From the NCBI RefSeq assembly GCF_004216955.1, contig NZ_SGXL01000001.1:1111034-1175033 (forward strand): a stretch of 64,000 nucleotides of DNA, in the 5' to 3' direction. A program made the translations under genes and the position numbers. Source of the stretch: Fictibacillus sp. BK138 (GTDB taxonomy: Bacteria; Bacillota; Bacilli; Bacillales; Fictibacillaceae). This document shows positions 55,003 through 63,358 of the stretch, piece after piece; position 1 is the first letter of the stretch; every line of letters begins with the position of its first letter. Under the pieces are notes generated by a model, which saw nothing but the letters and a program-made list of their open reading frames with translations, had not been told where the DNA came from and did no database searches.

Positions 55003-55398
55003 ATGTTTAGAAAGCTTCAAAATCTAATGGAAAATCACGCGGAAACGAGTGAACAGCATGTGGACGAAAGACTTCGAACCCATTACTTTAAAGCTAACAA
55101 GGCTGAAGTAATGAATGTTATAAAAAAAATTTTAGATGAAGACACGAACTTTACCGAGCTTGGGTTTTCTGAGGAGAGGGGAGAAGCAACATTTGAGGTA
55201 AGGCAGCCCAAAAATGCCTTTGTTGTGGTCAGTGTAGTGACCGTAAGACACAACCATACTGCTGTAGATCTAAATGTTTCAACAGAGTCGGCTCTGCCTT
55301 TTAATTTTGGTAACAATCAGCGTTTAATCACAAGCATATATGAAATTTTAAAACAAAGACTTCCATTTTTGGGGACATCTATGGCTGAAAATTTATAG
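55003..55398 (+). CDS. Conserved cytosolic protein, 131 residues, unknown function
   Basis: Not recognised as a named family. The product is soluble, with an N-terminal helix (FRKLQNLMENHAETSEQHVDERLRTHYFKANKAEVMNVIKKIL), then strands (NFTELGFSEERGEATFEVRQ, AFVVVSVVTVRHNHTAVDLNVSTESA) and a C-terminal helix; a small alpha-beta fold with DUF1499-like look is possible. ATG 55003 has TGGAGG 6 nt upstream; the frame to 54982 lacks a site. It stands between speD and nrdR. Confidence 0.75.
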   Translation: MFRKLQNLMENHAETSEQHVDERLRTHYFKANKAEVMNVIKKILDEDTNFTELGFSEERGEATFEVRQPKNAFVVVSVVTVRHNHTAVDLNVSTESALPFNFGNNQRLITSIYEILKQRLPFLGTSMAENL

Positions 55399-55470
55399 GA
55401 ATAGCTTGTCACAAACCTCCCTTTTCTTTAAGATAGATATAGAATAGAAAATTTTTTGGGGATGATTACA

Positions 55471-55932
55471 ATGAGGTGTCCTTCTTGCCAGCATAATGGA
55501 ACAAAAGTGCTTGATTCCAGACCTGTACATAGCGGCCGGTCAATTCGCAGAAGACGGGAATGTGAAGATTGCAGCTATAGATTTACTACATTTGAAACGG
55601 TAGAACAAACACCGCTTATCATTGTTAAAAAAGGCGGAGAAAGAGAAGAATTCAGCCGCGAAAAGATTCTTAGAGGGCTTATTAAAGCTTGTGAAAAGAG
55701 ACCTGTCCCCTTAGAAACACTTGAAAATATAGTGGATAATATCGAAAAAGAACTGCGAAACAGCGGAACGTCCGAGGTTTCCAGTACTGCAGTTGGAGAA
55801 CAGGTAATGGAACATCTTTCAAAAACCGACGAGGTAGCCTATGTAAGGTTTGCTTCTGTTTATCGTCAGTTTAAAGATATAAATGTATTTATACAAGAAT
55901 TAAAGGAACTGATTAACAAAGACGAGCGTTAA
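55471..55932 (+). CDS. nrdR: Transcriptional repressor NrdR
   Basis: ATP/dATP-sensing repressor of ribonucleotide reductase genes. The 153-residue product has an N-terminal zinc ribbon (Cys3, Cys6, Cys31, Cys34; [19 protein letters not shown] and [17 protein letters not shown]) and an ATP-cone domain (about residues 49-139, [19 protein letters not shown]). ATG 55471 follows GGGGATGAT. It precedes dnaB-dnaI, the same order as ytcG-dnaB-dnaI in B. subtilis. Confidence 0.96.
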   Translation: MRCPSCQHNGTKVLDSRPVHSGRSIRRRRECEDCSYRFTTFETVEQTPLIIVKKGGEREEFSREKILRGLIKACEKRPVPLETLENIVDNIEKELRNSGTSEVSSTAVGEQVMEHLSKTDEVAYVRFASVYRQFKDINVFIQELKELINKDER

Positions 55933-55964
55933 AGCTTCAGTTGAACAGCTATAACGCTCTTTTA
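55924..55964 (+). terminator. Terminator-like stem overlapping the nrdR stop
   Basis: GAGCGTTA (55924-55931) and TAACGCTC (55952-55959) pair, with AGCT/AGCT inside, then TTTTAT. Confidence 0.65.
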
Positions 55965-55980
55965 TCGTAATAGTGCAACT

Positions 55981-56011
55981 TTGGCTGACGGATTAACAAA
56001 ACGTCAGCCAA
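55981..56011 (+). other. 10-bp stem-loop ahead of dnaB
   Basis: TTGGCTGACG (55981-55990) and CGTCAGCCAA (56002-56011) are perfectly complementary with an 11-nt loop. There is no T-run, so it is not a usual terminator. It lies 45 nt before dnaB. Confidence 0.7.
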
Positions 56012-56055
56012 CTTTCTTAGTGAAGAGAATTTAATGTATATAAAGGGTGAAAACG

Positions 56056-57438
56056 ATGACGGTACATTTTCAGGAAGTAGTGCCCGTTGATACTTATTCC
56101 GTCCAAAGCAAAGGCTTATTGAATGAAGTTGATCAAAACGTACTGACTTTGCTCTATCAGCCTTTAATAGGAGCATTTGCGCACAGCTTATATTTAACTT
56201 TATGGTGCGAAGCAAAAATGAACCACAAATCAAAAAAGCATCAGCACCTCATGAACCTAACGCAGTTTTCTTTAAAAGATATTTTATCAGGAAGAAAAAA
56301 GCTCGAAGCCATCGGATTGTTAAAAACACTGAAAAAAGATGGTGAGAGCGCGAGGGAATATATATATGAACTGCAGATGCCGCTTTCTCCAAAAGCTTTT
56401 TTTACAGATGGTTTTCTTAGCATCTATTTATTTAACCGCCTTGGACAAACAAAGTTTAATGAAATAAGAGAATCATTTTTAATTCCGCAAGCAGATTCAT
56501 CTGGCTTTACTGATGTAACAGCTTCGTTTAGTGATGTTTTCACTTCTTTGCATCCTTCAGAAATGACTTCAAAGAGTTATTCTGAAATCAATGAGAATGT
56601 TGTTTCCGAAAATGTTTCATTTGTAGAAAAGGGAGTGCAAAGTAAAGTTACCTTGGGGGAGTCTGGCTTTGACTTTGATGCGATGGTTAACCAAATCTCT
56701 ACATTTGTTGTTCCAAAAGAAGTTCTAACTCCAAAACTAAAAGAATCAATCTATAAACTTGCCTATATCTATCAGCTCGAACCAATGGACATGAGCAGAC
56801 AGATCCAAAACGTTTATTATTCAACAGGAGATATTAATGTTGAAAATCTGCGAAGAGAGATTCAAAAATGGTATCGGTTTGAACATGAAGAAGGTCTGCC
56901 TGTGCTAGCATTAAGAACACAGCCTGTTCACCTTAAAGCACTTCAAGGGATGGATCCAAAATCAAAAGAAGAAGAACTTATTAAATACTTTGAAGAAGTA
57001 TCCCCGTTTCATCTATTAGAAGATTATAGCGGAACAACACCTTCTGAAGTAGATTTGAAGCTTGTTGCCTATTGTATGCTAGATCAAAATTTAACACCGG
57101 GTGTAACGAATGTTTTATTAGATTATGTTTTGTCTGGTAATGACATGAAACTTGCAAAAGGTCTAATAGAACGAATATCATCACATTGGGCGCGGAAAAA
57201 AGTACAGACGGTCCCAGAAGCAATGGCGCTTGCGCGGGATGAAAAAAGAAAATCAAAAGAATGGCAAGAAAAGAAAACATCAAAATCCAAGTATTATAAT
57301 GGAAATCAAAAGCCAAATGTGTCTGTACCAGATTGGCTGAAGCCAGAAACAAATCCGTTAGAAGAGGATAAGAGCAATAACACTAACGAAGATGAAAATC
57401 GAAAATGGCTGGAAAGTTTGTTAAATAATTCGAAATAA
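56056..57438 (+). CDS. dnaB: Replication initiation and membrane attachment protein DnaB (helicase loader)
   Basis: Firmicute helicase co-loader that acts with DnaD and DnaI at oriC; not the E. coli helicase of the same name. The 460-residue product (B. subtilis 472) has an N-terminal winged-helix-like domain (VDQNVLTLLYQPLIGAFAHSLYLTLW), a central variable part, and a C-terminal DnaB/DnaD domain with a YxxxIxxxW-like motif (VENLRREIQKWYRF, LDYVLSGNDMKLAKGLIERISSHWARKKVQT). ATG 56056 has AAAGGGTGA 6 nt upstream; GTG 56047 lies within that site. Confidence 0.94.
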   Translation: MTVHFQEVVPVDTYSVQSKGLLNEVDQNVLTLLYQPLIGAFAHSLYLTLWCEAKMNHKSKKHQHLMNLTQFSLKDILSGRKKLEAIGLLKTLKKDGESAREYIYELQMPLSPKAFFTDGFLSIYLFNRLGQTKFNEIRESFLIPQADSSGFTDVTASFSDVFTSLHPSEMTSKSYSEINENVVSENVSFVEKGVQSKVTLGESGFDFDAMVNQISTFVVPKEVLTPKLKESIYKLAYIYQLEPMDMSRQIQNVYYSTGDINVENLRREIQKWYRFEHEEGLPVLALRTQPVHLKALQGMDPKSKEEELIKYFEEVSPFHLLEDYSGTTPSEVDLKLVAYCMLDQNLTPGVTNVLLDYVLSGNDMKLAKGLIERISSHWARKKVQTVPEAMALARDEKRKSKEWQEKKTSKSKYYNGNQKPNVSVPDWLKPETNPLEEDKSNNTNEDENRKWLESLLNNSK

Positions 57439-57450
57439 GGGGGGATTAAC

Positions 57451-58395
57451 GTGGAATCAATAAAGGAATCTGTGAAGCAAATGCCGGGATTTGATAAATT
57501 TCAGGAAAAATATGAATTAATGAAACAACAAGTCCTTACAGATCCAAAAGTGATGCGTTTTTTAAGGGAAAACCCTGATATTTCAGATACCCATGCAGAT
57601 AAATTATTATCTAGTTTTTATACTTTTAAAAATGAACAGCAGGCATGCAGTAATTGTCCTGGTCTAGATAAATGCCCTAACTTGATGCAAGGTTATAGAT
57701 CTGAACTTACAAGAGTGAGACAGACTGTGGAATTGCGATACAAGCCTTGTGAACTAAAGATACATGATGACCACAAAAAATCGATGGCATCGCTCATAAA
57801 GAGTTATTTTATACCGAAAGACATACTGGGTGCTACATTCGACCGTCTTTATAAACATAGCATAGATGATACGAGGCGAAATGCGATTTCTAAAGCGTAT
57901 GAGTTCGTACAGATGGCGGGTACCAGCCAGCCGGTAAAAGGAATCTATTTCTATGGAAAGTTTGGTGTAGGGAAAACCTATCTTCTTGGAGCAATCGCGA
58001 ATGGACTTGCTGAAAAAGGGATTCATTCTCTAATGGTCCATACACCGGAATTTTTACGAGAGATGAAGCAGTCTCTCTCTGATGGAAGTTTTGATACAAA
58101 AATGGAACTCTTAAAAACTGTTCCAGTATTAATGCTTGATGATATCGGGGCAGAAAATATGACGAACTGGGTTCGTGATGAGATTATCGGGGTCATCCTT
58201 CAGTATAGAATGATGGAGAAGCTTCCGACTCTTTATACTTCAAATTGTGATTATGACATGCTGCAGCAGCATTTATCATACTCGCAAAAGGGTGGACTTG
58301 ATGAGGTTAAAGCTTTAAGGATCATGGAGCGTATTAAACACCTCAGTTCTCCTGTTTTCATGGGCGGCAATAAAAATTTCAGAGAAGAATTTTAA
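57451..58395 (+). CDS. dnaI: Primosomal protein DnaI (helicase loader ATPase)
   Basis: AAA+ ATPase that loads the replicative helicase DnaC. The 314-residue product has an N-terminal helicase-binding part with cysteines 66, 69 and 75 (CSNCPGLDKCPN, zinc site), the Walker A motif GKFGVGKTYLLGA near 168-180, Walker B PVLMLDDIGAENMTNW and sensor motif YTSNCDYDML. GTG 57451 follows AAGGGGGG by 7 nt, 12 nt after dnaB, so the two form an operon. Confidence 0.95.
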   Translation: MESIKESVKQMPGFDKFQEKYELMKQQVLTDPKVMRFLRENPDISDTHADKLLSSFYTFKNEQQACSNCPGLDKCPNLMQGYRSELTRVRQTVELRYKPCELKIHDDHKKSMASLIKSYFIPKDILGATFDRLYKHSIDDTRRNAISKAYEFVQMAGTSQPVKGIYFYGKFGVGKTYLLGAIANGLAEKGIHSLMVHTPEFLREMKQSLSDGSFDTKMELLKTVPVLMLDDIGAENMTNWVRDEIIGVILQYRMMEKLPTLYTSNCDYDMLQQHLSYSQKGGLDEVKALRIMERIKHLSSPVFMGGNKNFREEF

Positions 58396-58399
58396 ATCT

Positions 58400-58437
58400 T
58401 GACTACTGTCCTTTAAGTGGGCAGTGGTCTTTTTTAT
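58400..58437 (+). terminator. Terminator after dnaI
   Basis: GACTACTGTCC and GGGCAGTGGTC form an imperfect stem, followed by TTTTTT. Confidence 0.72.
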
Positions 58438-58529
58438 GCTGTTTTTCTTTTTCTTTCTCGTACAGAGCTGTGTCTTCTATAAAAATATGATAGGATAAGT
58501 ACATAAGAAATTCGATTCGGAGGTTGCCG

Positions 58530-59636
58530 ATGAGTATTGAATCAATTTTACAAAAAGCATTAGATGGAGAACGATTATCCGTAGAAGATGCCGTTAAATT
58601 ATATGAAAGTGATGAAGTGGAGCGAATGGGAGAAGTTGCTGACATCATCATGAAAAGGTGGCACCCAGAGCCTGTCACTACTTTTGTGATCGGACGCAAC
58701 GTTAACTACACTAATTTTTGTGATACATATTGCAGATTTTGTGCCTTTTATCGCCCTCCTGGGAGTGAAGAAGGATATGTGCTGGATGATGAAGTGATTT
58801 TTCAAAAAATCCAGGAAACAGTTGATGTGGGCGGTACAGAAATTTTAATGCAAGGCGGAACGAACCCTAACCTTCCATTTAGCTATTATACGGATTTGTT
58901 GAAAGAGATTAAAAAGCGTTTTGATATTACCATGCATTCTTTCTCACCAGCTGAAGTTTGGAAGATGGTAGAGGTATCAGGATTATCATTGGAAGAAGTA
59001 CTTCGTGAACTAAAAGAAGCGGGTCTTGACTCACTTCCTGGCGGAGGAGCAGAAATTCTTGATGATCGTACACGTAAAAAGATAAGCAGACTAAAAGGTT
59101 CATGGACCGAGTGGATCGATTGTATGAAAACAGCTAAAAAAGTAGGTCTGCATTCAACTGCTACGATGGTTATCGGGTTTGGGGAAACTTTTGAAGAAAG
59201 AGCACTTCATTTACAGAGAGTCCGGGATGCTCAAGATGAAACAAATTGTTTCCTAGCTTTTATTTCATGGACTTTCCAGCCGGATAACACAAATATGAAA
59301 GCGGAGAAAACGACGCCTAGAGAATATCTGAAGAACGTGGCCATTTCTCGGATCTTCTTGGATAACATTCCAAACTTCCAATCCTCATGGGTTACGATGG
59401 GACCAGAAGTCGGTAAAAAATCTCTTCATTACGGTTGCAACGATTTTGGGAGCACGATGATGGAGGAGAACGTTGTTTCAGCTGCCGGTACTACACATAA
59501 AGTAAATACAAACTTAACGCTGCGACTTATTCGTGAAGCAGGAAAAATTCCTGCTCAGAGAAATACGAAATATGAAATTCTTCGTACTTTTCAAGATGAA
59601 GAAAATGCAGAAAAAGATTTTGTTATGCAAAACTAA
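58530..59636 (+). CDS. mqnC: Cyclic dehypoxanthinyl futalosine synthase MqnC
   Basis: Radical-SAM enzyme of the futalosine menaquinone pathway that cyclises dehypoxanthine futalosine. The 368-residue product has the cluster motif Cys64, Cys68, Cys71 (CDTYCRFCAFYR), GGTEILMQGGTNPNLPFSYY, MHSFSPAEVW, GLDSLPGGGAEILDDRTR and FISWTFQPDNTNM, which define MqnC against MqnE and CofH. ATG 58530 has GGAGG 6 nt upstream. B. subtilis lacks it at this site and uses the Men route. No other mqn gene lies in the window, so whether the whole pathway exists cannot be judged. Confidence 0.9.
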   Translation: MSIESILQKALDGERLSVEDAVKLYESDEVERMGEVADIIMKRWHPEPVTTFVIGRNVNYTNFCDTYCRFCAFYRPPGSEEGYVLDDEVIFQKIQETVDVGGTEILMQGGTNPNLPFSYYTDLLKEIKKRFDITMHSFSPAEVWKMVEVSGLSLEEVLRELKEAGLDSLPGGGAEILDDRTRKKISRLKGSWTEWIDCMKTAKKVGLHSTATMVIGFGETFEERALHLQRVRDAQDETNCFLAFISWTFQPDNTNMKAEKTTPREYLKNVAISRIFLDNIPNFQSSWVTMGPEVGKKSLHYGCNDFGSTMMEENVVSAAGTTHKVNTNLTLRLIREAGKIPAQRNTKYEILRTFQDEENAEKDFVMQN

Positions 59637-59642
59637 TTCAGG

Positions 59643-59687
59643 AACACCTGACACTGTTTGTGAAAACAAGAGTCAGGTGTTTTTTAT
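59643..59687 (+). terminator. Terminator after mqnC
   Basis: AACACCTGAC and GTCAGGTGTT pair perfectly around a 19-nt loop (with further CTTGTTTT/AAAACAAG pairing), then TTTTTA. Confidence 0.9.
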
Positions 59688-59717
59688 TTTATAAAAAGAT
59701 TTTTTTTTGAAAACTTT

Positions 59718-59998
59718 ATTGTTTTTGGAAGTTGTTGATTTCCGATCCAGGTTGCTCGCTTTCCGCGGGGCAGGCGGTGAGGCCGCATTCGTACGTTTCA
59801 CTTTTAAGTGTCTCACCTTACCGCTTTAAGGAAGTACTCTTGCTCCTGCGTCTACATGTAAATGCTACCGATGTGAGTTTCCTCGTCGCATGCCTAGCGA
59901 GAAGCTTCTCATGTGGTAGGCACGCAGCTTCCACTGCAATCAACTATTCAATGAATTAATTCAAATCCTCTCTGTAGCATCTTTTAGAAAAGAACCTA
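59718..59998 (+). repeat. Intergenic repeat copy R10 (long form)
   Basis: Left tail ATTGTTTTTGGAAG and end GTTGATTTCCGATCCAGG, TTGCTCGCTTTCC, GGTGAG ... CTCACC with a decayed central hairpin, then the well-kept second module CGTCGCATGCC-TAGC-GAGAAGCTTCTC and GGTAGGCACGC, right end CACTGCAATCAACTATTCAATG and tail AGCATCTTTTAG. The 468-nt gap between mqnC and the oxidase operon holds it plus two stems; a 75-codon frame over it is spurious. Confidence 0.85.
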
Positions 59999-60023
59999 AG
60001 AAAAGGTTCCTAAACAACAGATT

Positions 60024-60062
60024 AAATACCGTTATGACATTTGTCACAGCGGTATTTTTTTA
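60024..60062 (+). terminator. Terminator ahead of the ba3 oxidase operon
   Basis: AAATACCG-T-T-A-TGAC and GTCA-C-AG-CGGTATTT pair with a small asymmetry around ATTT, then a T-run. A smaller stem GAACCT/AGGTTC lies at 59992-60011. Confidence 0.8.
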
Positions 60063-60104
60063 TTGAGCTTATTCTTTAAGTGTGAAACCTAAGGAGGAAT
60101 GAAG

Positions 60105-60251
60105 ATGCCGCAGCTGCAAAGAAAGACTAATGAAAAAGTAAAGGTGAAAAAGGAAAAAGAATTGCTAGGAACCCTTCTTTCAGTTATGGGTGTTGGTTTG
60201 TTTGTCGTTTTGTCATGGGCAGCAGTTTACTTGCTGTATCTATCTAGATAG
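60105..60251 (+). CDS. Cytochrome c oxidase subunit IIa (ba3 type, CbaD-like)
   Basis: A 48-residue gene that had not been listed among longer frames. AAGGAGG lies 8 nt before ATG 60105. The product has a basic polar N-terminus (PQLQRKTNEKVKVKKEKE) and a single membrane helix (LGTLLSVMGVGLFVVLSWAAVYLLYL) ending LSR at the membrane edge, the standard layout of the single-helix subunit IIa of ba3 oxidases. It is 13 nt ahead of subunit II, so it opens the oxidase operon. Confidence 0.85.
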   Translation: MPQLQRKTNEKVKVKKEKELLGTLLSVMGVGLFVVLSWAAVYLLYLSR

Positions 60252-60264
60252 GAGGTTTTAAAAG

Positions 60265-60735
60265 ATGCATATTCATAAATACGAAAAAATCTGGCTTTGG
60301 TCAGGGGCAGTGTGTTTAACGATTTTTTTATTAATTGTAGGTGTCTCAGCTTATGCTATGGGCAATCAGCCTCCCAGTCACATGGAAACAATCGATCCCC
60401 AAAAAGCAGCCTTAACAGCACCATTCGATAAACCTGCTCTGACGAAGATAGGTGATAATGAGTATGAAGCGATCATGCTAGCTCAAGCTTTTACGTTTAC
60501 ACCTTCTAAAATGACTGTTCCGAAAGGTTCTACCGTTCATTTTAAAGTGACAAGTACTGATGTTGTTCACGGTTTTCAAATCCCGGCAACAAATGTAAAC
60601 ATGATGATAACCCCAGGGTATGTAAGCAAAATTTCACATACATTTGATAAGCCAGGCAAATACCTTATCTTATGTAATGAATATTGTGGAGTGGGTCATC
60701 AAGTAATGGCGGTAACATTGGAGGTGACGTCATGA
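60265..60735 (+). CDS. cbaB: Cytochrome c oxidase subunit II (ba3 type)
   Basis: Carries the CuA electron-entry site outside the membrane. The 156-residue product has one N-terminal helix (WLWSGAVCLTIFLLIVGVSAYAMG) and a cupredoxin domain with CuA ligands: His in TDVVHGFQIP and CNEYCGVGHQVM at the end. It is much shorter than aa3 subunit II and has only one anchor, as in Thermus ba3. GGAGG lies upstream of ATG 60265. The stop overlaps the subunit I start (ATGA). Confidence 0.93.
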   Translation: MHIHKYEKIWLWSGAVCLTIFLLIVGVSAYAMGNQPPSHMETIDPQKAALTAPFDKPALTKIGDNEYEAIMLAQAFTFTPSKMTVPKGSTVHFKVTSTDVVHGFQIPATNVNMMITPGYVSKISHTFDKPGKYLILCNEYCGVGHQVMAVTLEVTS

Positions 60736-62363
60736 TCGATAAAAGAGATGCGAAGTTAAGTCTAGGTTTTTTAAGTGTAAGTTTTATTGCATTATTTATT
60801 GGTGCCATAGCAGGTCTATTACAAACACTGGTTAGAAGTGGAACGATCGAGCTTCCTCTTCATATCGGATATTATCAACTATTAACTGCTCATGGTGTTT
60901 TATTAGCACTTATTTTTACAACTTTTTTTATTGTTGGTTTTTTATATGCCGGAATAAGCAAAACGATGGGAGCTCTTTATGATGTTCCGAGAAGAACGGC
61001 GTGGCTTGGATTTGCCATGATGACTTTCGGAACCATATTAGCAACCATATTTATTTTGCTGAACAAAGCCACTGTACTTTATACGTTCTATGCCCCCCTG
61101 CAGGCATCACCATGGTTTTATGTGGCACTCGTTCATGTTGTCGTTGGTAGCTGGCTTTGCGCTTTCTCGATGTGGAATCAGTATTATATTTGGAAGAGAA
61201 GAACCAAAAACAAGCTGTCTCCCCTTTTTAGCTACATGGCTGTTATGACGATGGCTTTATGGTTCATCGCAACGTTAGGCGTTGCAGCTACAGTAATCCT
61301 TCAGTTCATTCCTTGGTCGATCGGCTGGGTAGATAAAATTGATATATTAATCAGCCGAACGCTCTTTTGGTATTTTGGGCACCCGCTCGTGTATTTCTGG
61401 CTTCTTCCAGCTTATATGTGCTGGTATGTAGTCATTCCTAAAATTATTGGAGGAAAGATATTTAGTGATGCATTAGCAAGACTTTCTTTTGTACTCTTTC
61501 TTTTATTCAGTATTCCAGTAGGCTTTCACCATCAGCTTTTAGAGCCGGGGATCTCGCATTCATGGAAGTTTTTCCAGGTAGTCCTTACGTTTATGGTGAT
61601 CGTCCCTTCGTTAATGACTGCATTTTCTATGTTTGCCGTATTTGAAACAGCAGGAAGAAAAAAAGGGGCAAAAGGTCTTTTTGGATGGTTTAAAGTTTTA
61701 CCTTGGAAAGATGTACGTTTTTTTGCTCCAATGATGGGAATGCTGATTTTTGTTCCTGCAGGAGCAGGTGGAATTATTAACGCGAGTCATCAATTAAACC
61801 AGGTCATTCATAATACGTTATGGGTAACCGGACATTTTCACCTTACAGTTGCTTCAACAGTTGCACTTACCTTTTTCGGAATCGCCTACTGGCTTGTCCC
61901 TTATCTGAGTGGCAGAACTTTAACACCGCAAATGAATAAGCTTGGAATCATTCAGACTATCATGTGGACGGTAGGTATGGCGTTTATGTCTGGGGCAATG
62001 CATCTAGTAGGTTTATTTGGAGCACCTCGCAGAACAGCCTATACGACTTATTCGGACCATCCTCAAGCAATGGATTGGGTTCCTTATCAAGCAGCCATGG
62101 CAATCGGAGGAACGATTCTTTTTATAGCGATCTTGCTCTTGATGTATATCATCGGCTATTTGGCTTTTAAAGCACCAAAGGGAGAAATGGATTTTCCTGT
62201 AGGAGAGGTGGAGGAGGAAGCCGCAGCTACACCGGTAATTTTAGAGAATTGGAAGCTCTGGGTAGGCATTTGTGCTGCGTTGATCTTAATAGCTTACACG
62301 ATTCCTTTTTGGCATATGATAGAGCATGGACCACCAGGATCAACTGGTTATAAATTTTGGTAG
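60732..62363 (+). CDS. cbaA: Cytochrome c oxidase subunit I (ba3 type)
   Basis: Catalytic haem-copper subunit. The 543-residue product has about 13 hydrophobic segments and the metal sites LLTAHGVLLALIFTTFFIVG (haem b His), FWYFGHPLVYFWLLPAYM (CuB His cross-linked to Tyr), GFHHQLLEPG (CuB His pair) and VTGHFHLTVAST (haem ligands). It lacks the classical D-channel motif, as in B-type oxidases. GGAGGTGA precedes ATG 60732, which overlaps the subunit II stop; the longer upstream frame is rejected. B-type oxidases have high oxygen affinity, which fits the CRP/FNR gene nearby. Confidence 0.95.
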   Translation: MIDKRDAKLSLGFLSVSFIALFIGAIAGLLQTLVRSGTIELPLHIGYYQLLTAHGVLLALIFTTFFIVGFLYAGISKTMGALYDVPRRTAWLGFAMMTFGTILATIFILLNKATVLYTFYAPLQASPWFYVALVHVVVGSWLCAFSMWNQYYIWKRRTKNKLSPLFSYMAVMTMALWFIATLGVAATVILQFIPWSIGWVDKIDILISRTLFWYFGHPLVYFWLLPAYMCWYVVIPKIIGGKIFSDALARLSFVLFLLFSIPVGFHHQLLEPGISHSWKFFQVVLTFMVIVPSLMTAFSMFAVFETAGRKKGAKGLFGWFKVLPWKDVRFFAPMMGMLIFVPAGAGGIINASHQLNQVIHNTLWVTGHFHLTVASTVALTFFGIAYWLVPYLSGRTLTPQMNKLGIIQTIMWTVGMAFMSGAMHLVGLFGAPRRTAYTTYSDHPQAMDWVPYQAAMAIGGTILFIAILLLMYIIGYLAFKAPKGEMDFPVGEVEEEAAATPVILENWKLWVGICAALILIAYTIPFWHMIEHGPPGSTGYKFW

Positions 62364-62364
62364 G

Positions 62365-62408
62365 AAAAAGCTTGCAAACTTCTTCAAGTTTGCAAGCTTT
62401 TGTTTTTT
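62365..62408. terminator. Bidirectional terminator between cbaA and the MobA-like gene
   Basis: AAAAGCTTGCAAACTT and AAGTTTGCAAGCTTTT are perfectly complementary around CTTC, with A-run and T-run flanks. Confidence 0.95.
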
Positions 62409-62893
62409 TGTAATGGAAAATAAGTACAGTATGTTTGATTAAAAAGATGGGTTAAGCGATTACTTTTCTTATGAATGGCTTCATATAAAACAGAAAGAAC
62501 ACTTTTATCCACTATACTGTATAAAAGACTCGGATTCTTCTTTTCGTACACTGCACATTGTGAACCACTGGATTCTTTCAACAACAATATTTCATTAAAA
62601 GTGGTAATGCCGGGAAAAGAAAAAGCCTCATGTAGAATCCAGACATCATCAGAGATAGCTAGAGATAGAGCAGCATGTATAGAAGAAAGTGGATCCCTCA
62701 CTTTATAATAAGGTGTCAGAATACGAGCGGTATCTTTTACGTAAGGCAAGTAAACAGAAGGCTGATCACTTACAACTATGATTTCTTTGAAATAGGGCTT
62801 TAGTTCGCTAATTAAGCTGACAACAGCTGATTTATCATTTTTGGATAAAGGTTTTGACTCGTTGAATTCAGTTAATATGACTGCTGCAGTCAC
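62384..62893 (-). CDS. Degenerate MobA-like (molybdopterin nucleotidyltransferase-fold) protein
   Basis: A 169-residue protein that reads as a nucleotidyltransferase-like fold: N-terminal strand AAVILTEFNES, then KPLSKNDKSAVVSLISELKPYFKEIIVVSDQPSVY and DPLSSIHAALSLAISDDVWILHEAFSFPGI, the MobA-type order. The MobA signature LAGGxSxRMGxDK is replaced by LTEFNESKPLSKNDK, and the following DxP motif is also altered, so nucleotidyl transfer is doubtful. Start GTG 62893 follows AAAGGAGGG by 6 nt. Its partner genes (moaB is 46 kb away) are not adjacent. Its 3' end overlaps the terminator shared with cbaA. Confidence 0.62.
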   Translation of the reverse strand: MTAAVILTEFNESKPLSKNDKSAVVSLISELKPYFKEIIVVSDQPSVYLPYVKDTARILTPYYKVRDPLSSIHAALSLAISDDVWILHEAFSFPGITTFNEILLLKESSGSQCAVYEKKNPSLLYSIVDKSVLSVLYEAIHKKSNRLTHLFNQTYCTYFPLQKNKSLQT

Positions 62894-62971
62894 TTTAATC
62901 CCTCCTTTTTACAAATGGTTCTTTACTACAAGACTGATGCTTTTACGTAATTTTGTTCATTTTCTTCACTG

Positions 62972-63212
62972 GCAAGTTGATTGAAGGGTAAGGTGCGTGC
63001 CTACCACCTGGAAAGCTTCTCGCTAGGCATGCGACGAGGAAGCTCACTTCGGTAGCATTTACTTTTAGACGCAGGAGCAAGGATACTTCCTTGAAGCGGT
63101 CAGGTGGAGACTCCTAATGGCGCAGAGCGGCAGGAGGCTCACCGCACGCCCCATGGAAAGCGAGCAACCTGAAGCGGAAATCAACTACTATCGGAGAGCA
63201 ACAATACGATAA
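62972..63212 (-). repeat. Intergenic repeat copy R11 (long form, inverted)
   Basis: On the plus strand AAGTTGATTGAAGGG opens the copy, then GCGTGCCTACCAC, AGCTTCTCGCTAGGCATGCGACG (second module), GGAGACTCCT with AGGAGGCTCACC and apex GGCGC-AGA-GCG, GGAAAGCGAGCAACC and end GGAAATCAACTACT with the tail AGCAACAAT. It occupies much of the 465-nt gap ahead of the regulator gene. Confidence 0.85.
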
Positions 63213-63285
63213 ACATCTTTGAAAAAAGAATAAAACAAATTTTCAAGTTAAGATGTATCAAAAATCACACATTGTTCACAGTTGG

Positions 63286-63328
63286 TGTGATTAAAATCAC
63301 AATTAATTTTTCGTTTGTGGATTATAAT
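63286..63328 (+). promoter_or_regulatory. CRP/FNR site with class II spacing, and promoter, ahead of the regulator gene
   Basis: TGTGA-TTAAAA-TCACA (63286-63301) is a perfect CRP/FNR-type palindrome. TATAAT (63323-63328) is the -10; a start at 63335 puts the site centre at -41.5, the class II activation position. No good -35 hexamer is present, as expected for an activated promoter. Further TCACA half-sites lie at 63265 and 63276. Confidence 0.75.
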
Positions 63329-63358
63329 GGAAATATGAGAAGCGGGGAGGTTTCAATT

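Noticed and set aside
59732-59959. 75-codon open frame after mqnC
   Set aside because: Same reason: translation of repeat R10.
62972-63212. Insertion sequence
   Set aside because: It has inverted ends but no transposase frame and no visible target duplication; it belongs to the dispersed repeat family.
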